Below are positions 43,031-50,828 of a stretch of DNA of 64,000 nt, one piece after another. The position numbers and the translations under genes were made by a program. The notes under the pieces were generated by a model. It saw only the letters and a list, made by a program, of their open reading frames with translations, was not told the DNA's origin and did not search any database. Source of the DNA: Hymenobacter sp. BT559 (GTDB taxonomy: Bacteria > Bacteroidota > Bacteroidia > Cytophagales > Hymenobacteraceae); contig NZ_JAGETY010000016.1 in the NCBI RefSeq assembly GCF_017571525.1, forward strand, positions 1-64,000, read 5' to 3'. Every line of letters starts with the position of its first letter. Within the stretch, counting starts at the first letter, position 1.

Positions 43031-44384
43031 GGTAAGCCGGCAGGGTTGAGGTGGAAGGGACCGCCACGGGGGCGGAATCTGCGGGCGGCGGTCCGCCGGG
43101 TCCCCCGCCCTGCTCCTCAGCTGCCTGGCGCAGGGCCAGGTTGCGGTAAGAGTTCTCCGTCATCACGATGCCGTTGTCGACGATGACGCCGATAGCCAGG
43201 GCGATGCCGGTAAGGGACATGATGTTGGAGGAAATGCCGAACGCGTTGAGCAGAATGAAGCTCGTGGCGATGGTAATCGGAATCTGCACCAGGATGCTCA
43301 GCGCGCTGCGCCAGTGAAAGAGAAAGAGCAGTACCACCAGTGACACAGTCGCCATCTCTTCCAGCAGGGTGTGCTCGATGGAGCCGACCGCTTCCTCAAT
43401 TAGGCCGCTGCGGTCGTACACCAGCTGAAACGACACGCCCTTGGGCAGGCCCTTGCTGATTTCCTGCATCTTGGCTTTCACCCGTTTAATCAGGGCGTCG
43501 GCGTTCTCGCCGTAGCGCATCACCACGATGCCGCCCACGGCCTCGCCCTCCCCGTTGAGGTCCATGATGCCCAGGCGGCTTTCGCCGCTCATCTGCACGG
43601 TGCCGATGTCCTTGATGAGCAGGGGCACTCCGCCGGGGCGGGTCAGCACCGGGACGTTTTCCAGGGTGGCCATATCCTGGATGTAGCCCGACGTTTTGAT
43701 GATGTAGCCCACGCCCGACTGCTCAAACTTGCGCCCGCCGGCCTCGTTGTTGTTGCTGCGCACGGCGGCCAGCACCTGCGGCAGCGACACTTTGTAGTAC
43801 GTCAGCTTGGTAGGGTCTACCGTCACCTGGTACTCCTTTTGGAAGCCACCGAAGGAGGCTACTTCACTCACGCCAGGCACGTTTTGCAGACCGAACTTGA
43901 CGTACCAGTCCTGCAAGGCGCGCTGCTCACCCAGGTCCAGGCCGGGCGCCTTGAGCACGTACCAGAGTACGTGGCCCACGCCCGTGCCGTCGGGCCCCAG
44001 GGTGGGCGTAACACCAGTGGGCAGCAGGCGCTGGGCGTAGTTGAGGCGCTCCAGCACCCGCTCGCGGGCCCAGTAGATGTCGGCGTTATCCTCGAAAATC
44101 AGGAACACGAAGCTCATGCCGAACATGGAGGCGCCGCGCACCGACTTGACTTTGGGCAGGCCCTGCATGTTAGTTACCAGGGGGTAGGTAACCTGGTCTT
44201 CCATGATTTGCGGGCTGCGGCCCATCCACTCGGTGAAGACGATGACCTGGTTTTCGGACAGGTCGGGGATGGCATCAATTTTACTTTCGCGCACCGAATA
44301 CGCGCCCCAGATGAACAGGCTGGCTGCCAGCAGCAGCACGAGGTACCGGTTCCGCAGGGAAAGGGCAATAAGTTGCTCAATCAT
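43023..44384 (-). CDS. cusA: CusA/CzcA RND pump, N-terminal half
   Basis: 453 residues from ATG 44384 (MIEQLIALSLRNRYLVLLLA). It contains TM1, the first periplasmic part (SENQVIVFTEWMGRSPQIME, then GTGVGHVLWYVLK), TM2-TM4 and the proton-relay segment GVIVDNGIVMTEN. It ends with a Gly/Pro/Ser-rich tail of about 30 residues (GGGPGGPPPADS). In normal CusA the chain continues into TM5; here it stops and the next gene supplies the remainder. Both parts together cover the full family length. Confidence 0.85.
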   Translation of the reverse strand: MIEQLIALSLRNRYLVLLLAASLFIWGAYSVRESKIDAIPDLSENQVIVFTEWMGRSPQIMEDQVTYPLVTNMQGLPKVKSVRGASMFGMSFVFLIFEDNADIYWARERVLERLNYAQRLLPTGVTPTLGPDGTGVGHVLWYVLKAPGLDLGEQRALQDWYVKFGLQNVPGVSEVASFGGFQKEYQVTVDPTKLTYYKVSLPQVLAAVRSNNNEAGGRKFEQSGVGYIIKTSGYIQDMATLENVPVLTRPGGVPLLIKDIGTVQMSGESRLGIMDLNGEGEAVGGIVVMRYGENADALIKRVKAKMQEISKGLPKGVSFQLVYDRSGLIEEAVGSIEHTLLEEMATVSLVVLLFLFHWRSALSILVQIPITIATSFILLNAFGISSNIMSLTGIALAIGVIVDNGIVMTENSYRNLALRQAAEEQGGGPGGPPPADSAPVAVPSTSTLPAYHE

Positions 44385-44544
44385 GTGATTAGCACGTAAA
44401 GTGGGAGGCGCGTCAGCAGCCGGAAACCCAAGTCGGGACATCGGCGGGCCGCACAGCCCGGACGTGGGGCGCCGAGCCGAAAAACAGCCGACGCCCGAAA
44501 GCCCCACGGCCGAACGACCTGGGGAGCGAGGAGAACCCGAAAAG

Positions 44545-44937
44545 CTAAATCAGGAAGGCATGCCCGCGCACGTAGGCCGGACAGTCGGGCGGCGGGGCCG
44601 CCTCGACGAGGCTGAAGGCCGTCGGCTCAGCTGAGGGGTAAGTAGTGGCTAGCCGCCACACTATGCGCAAGACCGCCGGGGCGGGCACCGTAGCAGGGGC
44701 TTGCAGCCGAAACTGCGCAGCCGTCAGCTTCACGTCCTTGAGGGTGCTAGTCACCTTCTGGTCGTGGCAGCAGCCGGAAGACGGCTTGCCAGCCGGTAGG
44801 CAGCAGCAAGGAATGTCGCCGCGCTGCGTTACCGCAACCGCCGTTAGCGCCTGCCCGCAGAAGTGCATGCTGTACACCAGCCCGGGGCTGGACAGCAGGT
44901 AGCTCAGGAGTAGAAATAAGCTAACGAAGCGTTTCAC
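44545..44937 (-). CDS. HYC_CC_PP-type Cys-rich envelope protein
   Basis: 130 residues from GTG 44937 (141 from the ATG at 44970). A signal segment (FVSLFLLLSYLLSSPG) is followed by MHFCGQALTA, then CCCLPAG and GCCHDQK, the H-C, CC, CC pattern of small Bacteroidota proteins encoded beside copper pumps. It probably binds metal in the periplasm. It heads the leftward efflux cluster, 160 bases before the pump gene. Confidence 0.75.
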   Translation of the reverse strand: MKRFVSLFLLLSYLLSSPGLVYSMHFCGQALTAVAVTQRGDIPCCCLPAGKPSSGCCHDQKVTSTLKDVKLTAAQFRLQAPATVPAPAVLRIVWRLATTYPSAEPTAFSLVEAAPPPDCPAYVRGHAFLI

Positions 44938-44991
44938 GCGGTTACCGAAGAGTCTGTTTTTAGGCGCCACAAAATTACCAGTTGTGGCGAC

Positions 44992-45007
44992 GGCTGTATG
45001 TACAGCC
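44992..45007. promoter_or_regulatory. Palindrome upstream of the efflux cluster
   Basis: GGCTGTATGTACAGCC has 7-bp arms around two bases. It sits 55 bases before the HYC_CC_PP gene start, near a copy of the AAATCTTACA-type motif (45021-45034, minus strand). Operator function is inferred. Confidence 0.4.
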
Positions 45008-45021
45008 TGGTGAGGTATAAA

Positions 45022-45033
45022 CTGTAAGATTTG
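45022..45033 (-). promoter_or_regulatory. Candidate AraC-type copper-operator motif (efflux side)
   Basis: On the minus strand the DNA reads CAAATCTTACAG, sharing AAATCTTACA with the sites before copA and close to that before the Met-rich outer-membrane protein. It lies about 85 bases before the leftward efflux cluster. Confidence 0.4.
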
Positions 45034-45100
45034 TCAACGGGTTCTGCCGACCCTATTCCATCTGGCTTGCGAGTAGTCGCTGGTTTGGCACGGGCAGGCG

Positions 45101-45694
45101 TTACCTCCGCTGCGCTTCAGCCGCTGCACCCAGCGCGTGTTGCTGGCGGTAAACGGTCGGGGTCAACCCGGTATAGCGACGAAACTGCCGGGAGAGGTGC
45201 CCCAGGCTGCTAAACCCCTGCTGCTGGGCAATGCGGCTGATGGTCAACTGGGTGTCCGCCAAGAGCTCCCTTACGCGGGCGATTCGCTGTGCCATAATGA
45301 AGTGTTCGAGGCTACTACCTTCCACCACCCGAAACAGGTGGCTGAGGTGACCGTAAGAGCGGCCCAGGCGCTGGCTGAGAAATGGCGGAAAAATACCCGC
45401 CCGCAGCTGGTCTGGGTTCTGGCTCAAGAGCTCCATAACGAGTGCTTTGATGTCGGCGGCCACTCGCTGTCTGGGTAGGTAGAGCAGCGCAAAGCCCATT
45501 TCCAGCAGGCGCTGCTCCAGCTCCGGCCAGTCAATGGTATCAGTTGCCTCCGCTACCTCGGCCTCACCCAGTTCGACCCGGATAGGGGTGAGACTGAAGC
45601 TAACCAGCAGCTCGCGCAGTACGCGGATGCCGCGGCGGCAGACGACGTGCTTCACGTAGAAGACGGTTCCGGAGTTTAAGCGTACCTGTTCCAT
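45101..45694 (-). CDS. AraC-family regulator with degenerate HMA-like N-terminus
   Basis: 197 residues. The C-terminal 100 residues are an AraC/XylS helix-turn-helix pair (ISRIAQQQGFSSLGHLSRQF, then RRYTGLTPTVYRQQ). The N-terminal 70 residues follow an HMA-like fold outline (VFYVKHVVCRRGIRVLRELL), but the second metal cysteine is missing: CRRG in place of CxxC. Its paralogue at 50113-50721 keeps CPQC. The two probably regulate the copper locus; this one may be metal-blind or use other ligands. Confidence 0.75.
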   Translation of the reverse strand: MEQVRLNSGTVFYVKHVVCRRGIRVLRELLVSFSLTPIRVELGEAEVAEATDTIDWPELEQRLLEMGFALLYLPRQRVAADIKALVMELLSQNPDQLRAGIFPPFLSQRLGRSYGHLSHLFRVVEGSSLEHFIMAQRIARVRELLADTQLTISRIAQQQGFSSLGHLSRQFRRYTGLTPTVYRQQHALGAAAEAQRR

Positions 45695-45765
45695 AGCAAG
45701 TAGGAGCCAAAGTGACTAGCCCCAGTTAGCACCTGCCCCCGGCAGAACCAGGGGCAGGTGGCTAC

Positions 45766-46320
45766 TTAGGACTTTTTAACCAGTGTCATGCCGCACTTGG
45801 GGCACTTGCCGGGCTTGGTGCTGCTCACCTCAGGATGCATGGTGCAGGTGTAGTGAACGCCGACAGTCTTACCCGAAGTCAGCGCCGCGCCAAGCTTCTC
45901 AAAGCGCACGCTCAGGTCCTGGTCGGCTACTTTCAGCTTCACCGTGGCCGCTTCCAGCTTGGTGCCGGCGGGCAGCTTCGCACTGAACTGGTTCGAGCCA
46001 ATCGGGGTGAGCGTGACCGTCGAGGTGGCCTTCGTCGCTGACTCTACCAGCACGGTGCCGGTCGCGCTTTGCTTAGGCAGGACGCTCATCTTAGGACCGT
46101 ACAGGTATACCTCGAGGCTGGTCGAATGGGGTACCAGTTCCAGGTGATAGCTGCCGGAAGAGTGGACTACCCCGCCGTGGGGCGCTACGTGCGCATGCGT
46201 TTCGCCGGGCATAATCTCCCCGTGCTGGTTGGCCGAGGCGGGGGCCTGCTGCGCGTGAGACGTGAGGGCGCCCATCGCCAGCAGCGTGAGGAGGACGAGG
46301 GAAATGCGGGAAGTTGTCAT
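45766..46320 (-). CDS. Exported heavy-metal-binding-domain protein
   Basis: 184 residues. A signal peptide (LLTLLAMGALTSHAQQ) is followed by His-rich stretches (HGEIMPGETHAHVAPHGG), a beta-rich middle, and a C-terminal heavy-metal-binding domain (HYTCTMHPEVSS, then CPKCGMTLVKKS). The same domain occurs three times in the two adaptors of this locus. Likely role: periplasmic copper binding or delivery. It stands between the regulator and another Cys/His-rich gene, same strand. Confidence 0.75.
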   Translation of the reverse strand: MTTSRISLVLLTLLAMGALTSHAQQAPASANQHGEIMPGETHAHVAPHGGVVHSSGSYHLELVPHSTSLEVYLYGPKMSVLPKQSATGTVLVESATKATSTVTLTPIGSNQFSAKLPAGTKLEAATVKLKVADQDLSVRFEKLGAALTSGKTVGVHYTCTMHPEVSSTKPGKCPKCGMTLVKKS

Positions 46321-46501
46321 GGTTACTTAAAAAAGCGGGGGTTAAATTTTTAGTTGTAAGTGCTTAATTATCAGCACGATGTACCAGAAAGCACTCAAGC
46401 TTTAGAGCAGTGGATACCGGCCCGCAGGGAGTATAAAGGCAGCCGCTGGGTGAAGACCCGGCAAGGCGGCAGTGGGAGGCTCCGTAGCGCCTTAGGCAAG
46501 C

Positions 46502-46545
46502 AAAAAGGCCCGGCCCCTCCCGACATACGGGAGAAGCGCGGACCT
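46502..46545 (-). terminator. Intrinsic terminator of the His/Cys-rich gene
   Basis: An imperfect GC-rich stem with core CTCCCG/CGGGAG and a run of five T on the minus strand, ending 17 bases past the stop of the gene at 46562-47032. Confidence 0.6.
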
Positions 46546-46561
46546 TACAGGGCGCGAAGAA

Positions 46562-47032
46562 TTAGACGGTCAGCGACCGCAGGTATACCCGAATGTCGGG
46601 TATTTTAGGGGGCAGGTGCTGGGGCGGCACCAGCATCACGGCTTGCTCACGACTCCAAGCGGTGAAGCGCGGGAAAGTGAAGCCCAGCACTGGGGGGAGG
46701 GCCAGCAGCATGGGCCCAGCCAGCGCCAGCTTGGCAGCGGGCGGGGTCGAGAGGGCTTTGAGAATGGCTGCCGACTTGTCTTTGCAGCAGTCGTGCGACT
46801 GCTTAGCCGGCCCGTGTTGGTGCTTGCCGGCGGCAGTATGCTCGGCCATATCGTGCCCGTGGCAGCCCGGATGCGTGTAGCGCATTGCGGCGGGTGCGGG
46901 CTTAGGCACGGCCATATGTGCCCAGGGACCAACGGCCGCCGCGCACAGACACTGTCCTGCCGTTACCTGAAGGAACAGCAGAAGCAGCGTGAGGGCCGTG
47001 AAGCGTTGGGTAAAGGGCGAAAGGCGGAGCAT
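46562..47032 (-). CDS. Exported His/Cys-rich hypothetical protein
   Basis: 156 residues. A signal-like segment (FTALTLLLLFLQVTAGQCLC) is followed by many potential metal ligands (HPGCHGHDMAEHTAAGKHQH, then SHDCCKDKSAAI). The second half is hydrophobic (ALAGPMLLALPPVLGFTFP). No enzyme motif is visible. Its place in the copper locus suggests periplasmic metal binding. It is probably transcribed alone, with a terminator just downstream. Confidence 0.6.
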   Translation of the reverse strand: MLRLSPFTQRFTALTLLLLFLQVTAGQCLCAAAVGPWAHMAVPKPAPAAMRYTHPGCHGHDMAEHTAAGKHQHGPAKQSHDCCKDKSAAILKALSTPPAAKLALAGPMLLALPPVLGFTFPRFTAWSREQAVMLVPPQHLPPKIPDIRVYLRSLTV

Positions 47033-47203
47033 TGGGACTCAGGAACGACAAAATTAAGGGGTTAGGTTTCGGCGCCCTAACCCACCGACTCTGGTAGTCA
47101 AGCGGCTAAATCAGGTAGGAAGAAGGGTGTAAGTAGGGTTTTAAGCCACTGAAGCGCTGATAACAAAGCATAAAGACTAAGAAGCCGGCGGGTGGACCGA
47201 CCA

Positions 47204-47298
47204 AAATTTTACAAGCTAGCCGCTGAATTATGCACACCTTCTAAAGCAGTAGCTAAGGCAGTCCTAAATCTTACAAGTCTGGGTATGAATTGCGCACC
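47204..47298 (+). promoter_or_regulatory. Two direct-repeat operator-like sites upstream of copA
   Basis: Site 1 (47204-47238) reads AAATTTTACAAG, 8 bases, TGAATT, then ATGCACACC. Site 2 (47266-47298) reads AAATCTTACAAG, 8 bases, TGAATT, then GCGCACC. Equal internal spacing in both copies is typical of sites for AraC-type regulators with two helix-turn-helices. They begin 62 bases apart and end about 80 bases before the copA start. Confidence 0.6.
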
Positions 47299-47381
47299 AA
47301 AATGGCAGCACCCAGCCAGTTGCTTTGTCGTTAAGTAGACCAATCAGGGTACCCCTATCCCGGTTGCCGAATTACGTTGCC

Positions 47382-49733
47382 ATGCATTCTCACCCCACCG
47401 CCCCCGAACCCGTCGTTAGCCCGCCTGCCGGGCCAGTAAACACGGAAACGGCCACCCTCGACATTGAGGGCATGACCTGCGCCTCGTGCTCCAACTTTGT
47501 GGAGCGCGCCCTCAGCCGCACGCCCGGCGTGCAGCGCGCCGTCGTAAACCTGGCCACCGAGAAGGCCACCATTGACTTTCTGCCTACTCAGATAGACCGC
47601 GCCGGCCTGAAGGCCGCCGTAGAGCAGGCTGGCTACGGGGTAGCCGAAACTGCCGCCAACGCCACTACTGCGCCTGCCAGCCCGCTTGCTACCGATGACG
47701 AGCTGGAAGCGCGCAAAGCTGCGGCGTACGCCAAGCTGCGCCGCCGCTTTGGGGTAGCCGTGGCCCTGGCCGTTGTGGTGATGGCCCTGAGCATGGTCAT
47801 GTTCTGGCCCGCGCTCATGGCCCGCATCAATACGCCGCTGCTCAACTATGTGCAGCTAGCCCTGACGCTGCCGGTTATTTTCTACTGCGGGCGCGAGTTC
47901 TACGTCTCTGCCTGGAACGGGCTGCAGCACCGCACGGCCAGCATGGACACGCTCATTGCCGTGGGCACGGGAGCGGCATTTTTGTTCAGCCTGGTGGCAA
48001 CGCTGCTGCCGGGCTGGCTGACCAACCAGGGCATCATGCCCCATGTCTATTATGACACGACGGCCACCATCATCGCCTTGATTCTACTAGGCAAGGTATT
48101 GGAGGCGCGGGCCAAGCAGCGCACCTCGGCGGCTATTAAAGCCCTGCTGGGCTTGCAAGCGCGCACAGCCCGCGTGGTGCGCGACGGCAAAGAGGTAGCT
48201 GTACCCATTGAGCAAGTGCAGTTCGGCGAGGTGGTAGTGGTCCGCCCCGGCGAGAAGGTGGCTACCGATGGCGTTATCACGGAAGGCCAATCGGCCGTGG
48301 ACGAGGCCATGCTCACCGGCGAGAGCTTGCCCGTCAGTAAGAAAGCCGGCGACGCGGTATTTGGCGCCACGATTAACAAGACAGGTTCCTTCCGCTTTCG
48401 GGTAACGAAAGTAGGCGCTGATACGATGCTGGCGCAGATTGTGAAGCTGGTGAGCGAAGCGCAGGGCAGCCGCGCGCCTATCCAGCGGCTGGCCGACAAG
48501 GTCAGCGCCGTGTTCGTGCCCACAGTGGTGCTAATTGCCCTAGCCACGTTCGTGCTGTGGTTTGACTTTGCCCCCGAAGCCACGCGCCTGCCGTTGGCGC
48601 TGGTCAACTTTGTGGCCGTGCTCATCATTGCCTGCCCCTGCGCGCTGGGGCTGGCCACCCCCACGGCTATTATGGTCGGCACAGGCAAAGGGGCTGAGTA
48701 TGGCGTGCTCATTCGCAACGCTGAGGCGCTGGAAAAAGCCTACCAGGTAGACACCGTACTGCTCGATAAAACTGGCACTATCACGAAGGGCGAGCCCGCC
48801 GTAACCGACGTGATAACCGTACCCGGTTACCAAGCCGGCGAGCTGCTACCGCTGGTAGCTGCCGTGGAGCGGCAGAGCGAGCACCCGCTAGCCGCCGCCG
48901 TGGTGCGCTACGCCGATGCTCCTGAAAACCGGTCTGGTAATTCGACTGTTGCGCCTCTCGCCACCGCTGACTTCCGAGCTATTGAGGGGCAGGGTGCGGC
49001 CGCTACCGTGGACGGTCGGGCCGTGCTCATCGGTAACCAACGCCTGCTGCGTGAAGCGGGGGTAACCCTAACTCCTGTGTTGGAGCAAGCGGCGGCTGGC
49101 CTGTTAGCGCAAGCCAAAACGGTGCTGTATGTCGCAATGGACGGTCAGCCCACCGCTGTACTAGGGGTAGCCGATACTCTGCGCGAGACTTCCGTTAGCG
49201 CTATTAAGGAGTTGCAGCGACAAGGGCTGGAAGTGGTGATGATGACCGGCGATAATCCTCAAACCGCCGCTGAGGTAGCCCATCAAGTAGGCATCACGCG
49301 CTTTTTCGCCGAAGTACTGCCCGCCGACAAAGCCGGCAAGGTGCAAGAGCTACAAGCTGAAGGACGGACGGTAGCCATGGTGGGCGACGGCATCAACGAT
49401 GCGCCGGCCCTAGCCCGCGCTGATGTGGGCCTGGCGATGGCTACCGGCACCGACGTGGCCATGGAAGCCGCCCCTATTACGCTCATGCGCGCCGACCTGA
49501 ATGGGGTCGTCACGGCCATTAGCCTCTCGCGCCAAACCATGCGCACGATTAAGCAGAACCTGTTTTTTGCGTTCATTTACAACACGCTCGGCATTCCTAT
49601 CGCGGCCGGGTTGCTCTATCCCTTCACCGGTTGGACGCTCTCCCCCATGATTGCCGCCGGGGCCATGGCCCTCAGCTCGGTGTCGGTGCTCACCAACTCG
49701 CTGCGGCTACGCGGCTTCACGCCTAATTCGTAA
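47382..49733 (+). CDS. copA: Copper-translocating P1B-type ATPase
   Basis: 783 residues from ATG 47382. An N-terminal HMA domain has GMTCASC at 30-36. Membrane segments follow, then the actuator motif TGES near residue 311, the Cu(I) channel motif CPC near 416 (IIACPCALGLATPT), the phosphorylation motif DKTGT near 462, the SEHPL nucleotide-site motif, and GDGINDAP near 668. CPC and the HMA CxxC point to Cu(I)/Ag(I) export. It starts a rightward unit with a cupredoxin (5-base gap) and an AraC regulator. Expression is probably controlled through the upstream repeats. Confidence 0.93.
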   Translation: MHSHPTAPEPVVSPPAGPVNTETATLDIEGMTCASCSNFVERALSRTPGVQRAVVNLATEKATIDFLPTQIDRAGLKAAVEQAGYGVAETAANATTAPASPLATDDELEARKAAAYAKLRRRFGVAVALAVVVMALSMVMFWPALMARINTPLLNYVQLALTLPVIFYCGREFYVSAWNGLQHRTASMDTLIAVGTGAAFLFSLVATLLPGWLTNQGIMPHVYYDTTATIIALILLGKVLEARAKQRTSAAIKALLGLQARTARVVRDGKEVAVPIEQVQFGEVVVVRPGEKVATDGVITEGQSAVDEAMLTGESLPVSKKAGDAVFGATINKTGSFRFRVTKVGADTMLAQIVKLVSEAQGSRAPIQRLADKVSAVFVPTVVLIALATFVLWFDFAPEATRLPLALVNFVAVLIIACPCALGLATPTAIMVGTGKGAEYGVLIRNAEALEKAYQVDTVLLDKTGTITKGEPAVTDVITVPGYQAGELLPLVAAVERQSEHPLAAAVVRYADAPENRSGNSTVAPLATADFRAIEGQGAAATVDGRAVLIGNQRLLREAGVTLTPVLEQAAAGLLAQAKTVLYVAMDGQPTAVLGVADTLRETSVSAIKELQRQGLEVVMMTGDNPQTAAEVAHQVGITRFFAEVLPADKAGKVQELQAEGRTVAMVGDGINDAPALARADVGLAMATGTDVAMEAAPITLMRADLNGVVTAISLSRQTMRTIKQNLFFAFIYNTLGIPIAAGLLYPFTGWTLSPMIAAGAMALSSVSVLTNSLRLRGFTPNS

Positions 49734-49738
49734 GTGCT

Positions 49739-50116
49739 ATGGATACTTCGCAAGTGCTCGTTACCCTCATCGGTCTAGGCCTGATGGGGTTCGTGGGCTG
49801 GTTTTTCTTTCTGGCGCCGCACCAGGTGGGGGCCGCCACCACGACAACGGCCGGCGTGCAGCAGGTCGATATTCGGGTGAAGGGCGGTTACTCGCCCGAC
49901 GTAATAGAGGTCAAGCGCGGGCAGCCCGTGCAGCTCAACTTCTACCGCGACGAGGAAAGCAGCTGCTCGGAAGAGCTGCTCATACCCGACTTCAGCATCC
50001 GCCGCGAGTTGCCGGCTTTCCAGACCACGGCCGTAGAGTTTCTGCCGCAGCAAGCGGGCCGTTTTGAGTTCACCTGTGGCATGCACATGCTGCGCGGCAG
50101 CCTGGTGGTCGTATGA
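49739..50116 (+). CDS. Membrane-anchored cupredoxin-domain protein
   Basis: 125 residues. One N-terminal membrane helix (TLIGLGLMGFVGWFFFLA) is followed by a cupredoxin-like domain (VDIRVKGGYSPDVIEVKRGQ, then EESSCSEELLIPDFSIRREL, then FEFTCGMHMLRGSLVV). Candidate copper ligands include the Cys and the final C-x-M-H-M cluster. Such genes often follow copA in Bacteroidota and may receive exported copper. Its stop overlaps the regulator start as ATGA. Confidence 0.8.
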   Translation: MDTSQVLVTLIGLGLMGFVGWFFFLAPHQVGAATTTTAGVQQVDIRVKGGYSPDVIEVKRGQPVQLNFYRDEESSCSEELLIPDFSIRRELPAFQTTAVEFLPQQAGRFEFTCGMHMLRGSLVVV

Positions 50117-50721
50117 GCCCGACCGCCATGCTACCCCCGCCGGTGCCCGGTACGACGCGCCTCTATATCCGCAACATGGTGTGCCCGCAGTGCCTGCGCG
50201 TGGTGCGCCGCGAGTTGGAAGAGCTGGGCCTGCCCGTGACGCAAATAGCCCTGGGCGCGGCCGACGTAGCCGGCGAGGTGCCCGATACAACTGAGGTGCG
50301 CGAAGCGTTGCAAGCTGCGGGCTTCGACCTGGTGGAAGACCCGGCCCGGCAGCTCGTGGAGCAAATGAAGGCGCTGGTAGTGGAGCTGATTCACTACACG
50401 CCGGCCACGGAGGTGCGACACAACTTATCGCACTACCTGACCGAGCGCCTGGGCCGTGACTACGCCTACCTCTCGCACTTATTCTCCGCGCACGAAGGGC
50501 TGACGCTGGAAAAGTATGTCATCCGCCAGAAGGTGGAACGCGCGAAGGAGCTGCTGAGCTACCAGGAGGCTACCGTGGCCGAGGTAGCCCAGAAGCTGGG
50601 CTATAGCAGCGCAGCTTACCTCACCAACCAGTTCCGGCAGGTTACCGGCCTCTCGCCCACCGAGTTTCAGCGCCTGGGGCCGGGCAGCGCCGGCCGCCGC
50701 AGCCTGGATGACGTGAAGTAA
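50113..50721 (+). CDS. HMA-AraC fusion regulator
   Basis: 202 residues. The N-terminal 70 residues resemble an HMA domain with CxxC (RLYIRNMVCPQCLRVVRREL) and end with the usual helix. The C-terminal 110 residues are an AraC DNA-binding domain (VAEVAQKLGYSSAAYLTNQF, then RQVTGLSPTEFQRL). Copper binding to CPQC could directly switch DNA binding, a one-protein sensor. It is translationally coupled to the cupredoxin gene and has a paralogue at 45101-45694. Confidence 0.8.
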   Translation: MSPTAMLPPPVPGTTRLYIRNMVCPQCLRVVRRELEELGLPVTQIALGAADVAGEVPDTTEVREALQAAGFDLVEDPARQLVEQMKALVVELIHYTPATEVRHNLSHYLTERLGRDYAYLSHLFSAHEGLTLEKYVIRQKVERAKELLSYQEATVAEVAQKLGYSSAAYLTNQFRQVTGLSPTEFQRLGPGSAGRRSLDDVK

Positions 50722-50727
50722 GGCTGA

Positions 50728-50739
50728 AAATCTTGTAAG
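50728..50739 (+). promoter_or_regulatory. Candidate AraC-type copper-operator motif before Met-rich OMP
   Basis: AAATCTTGTAAG matches the copA-upstream sites (AAATCTTACAAG) at 10 of 12 bases, about 90 bases before the start of the Met-rich outer-membrane protein gene and right after the regulator stop. Confidence 0.4.
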
Positions 50740-50828
50740 AACCCGACTGCTATTTGGCAAAACGGCCGGGCCGGTTAGCAGTATAAGTAGCGGGTGGCTT
50801 TGCTAACTAGTGAGCCGCCCCCTTATTA

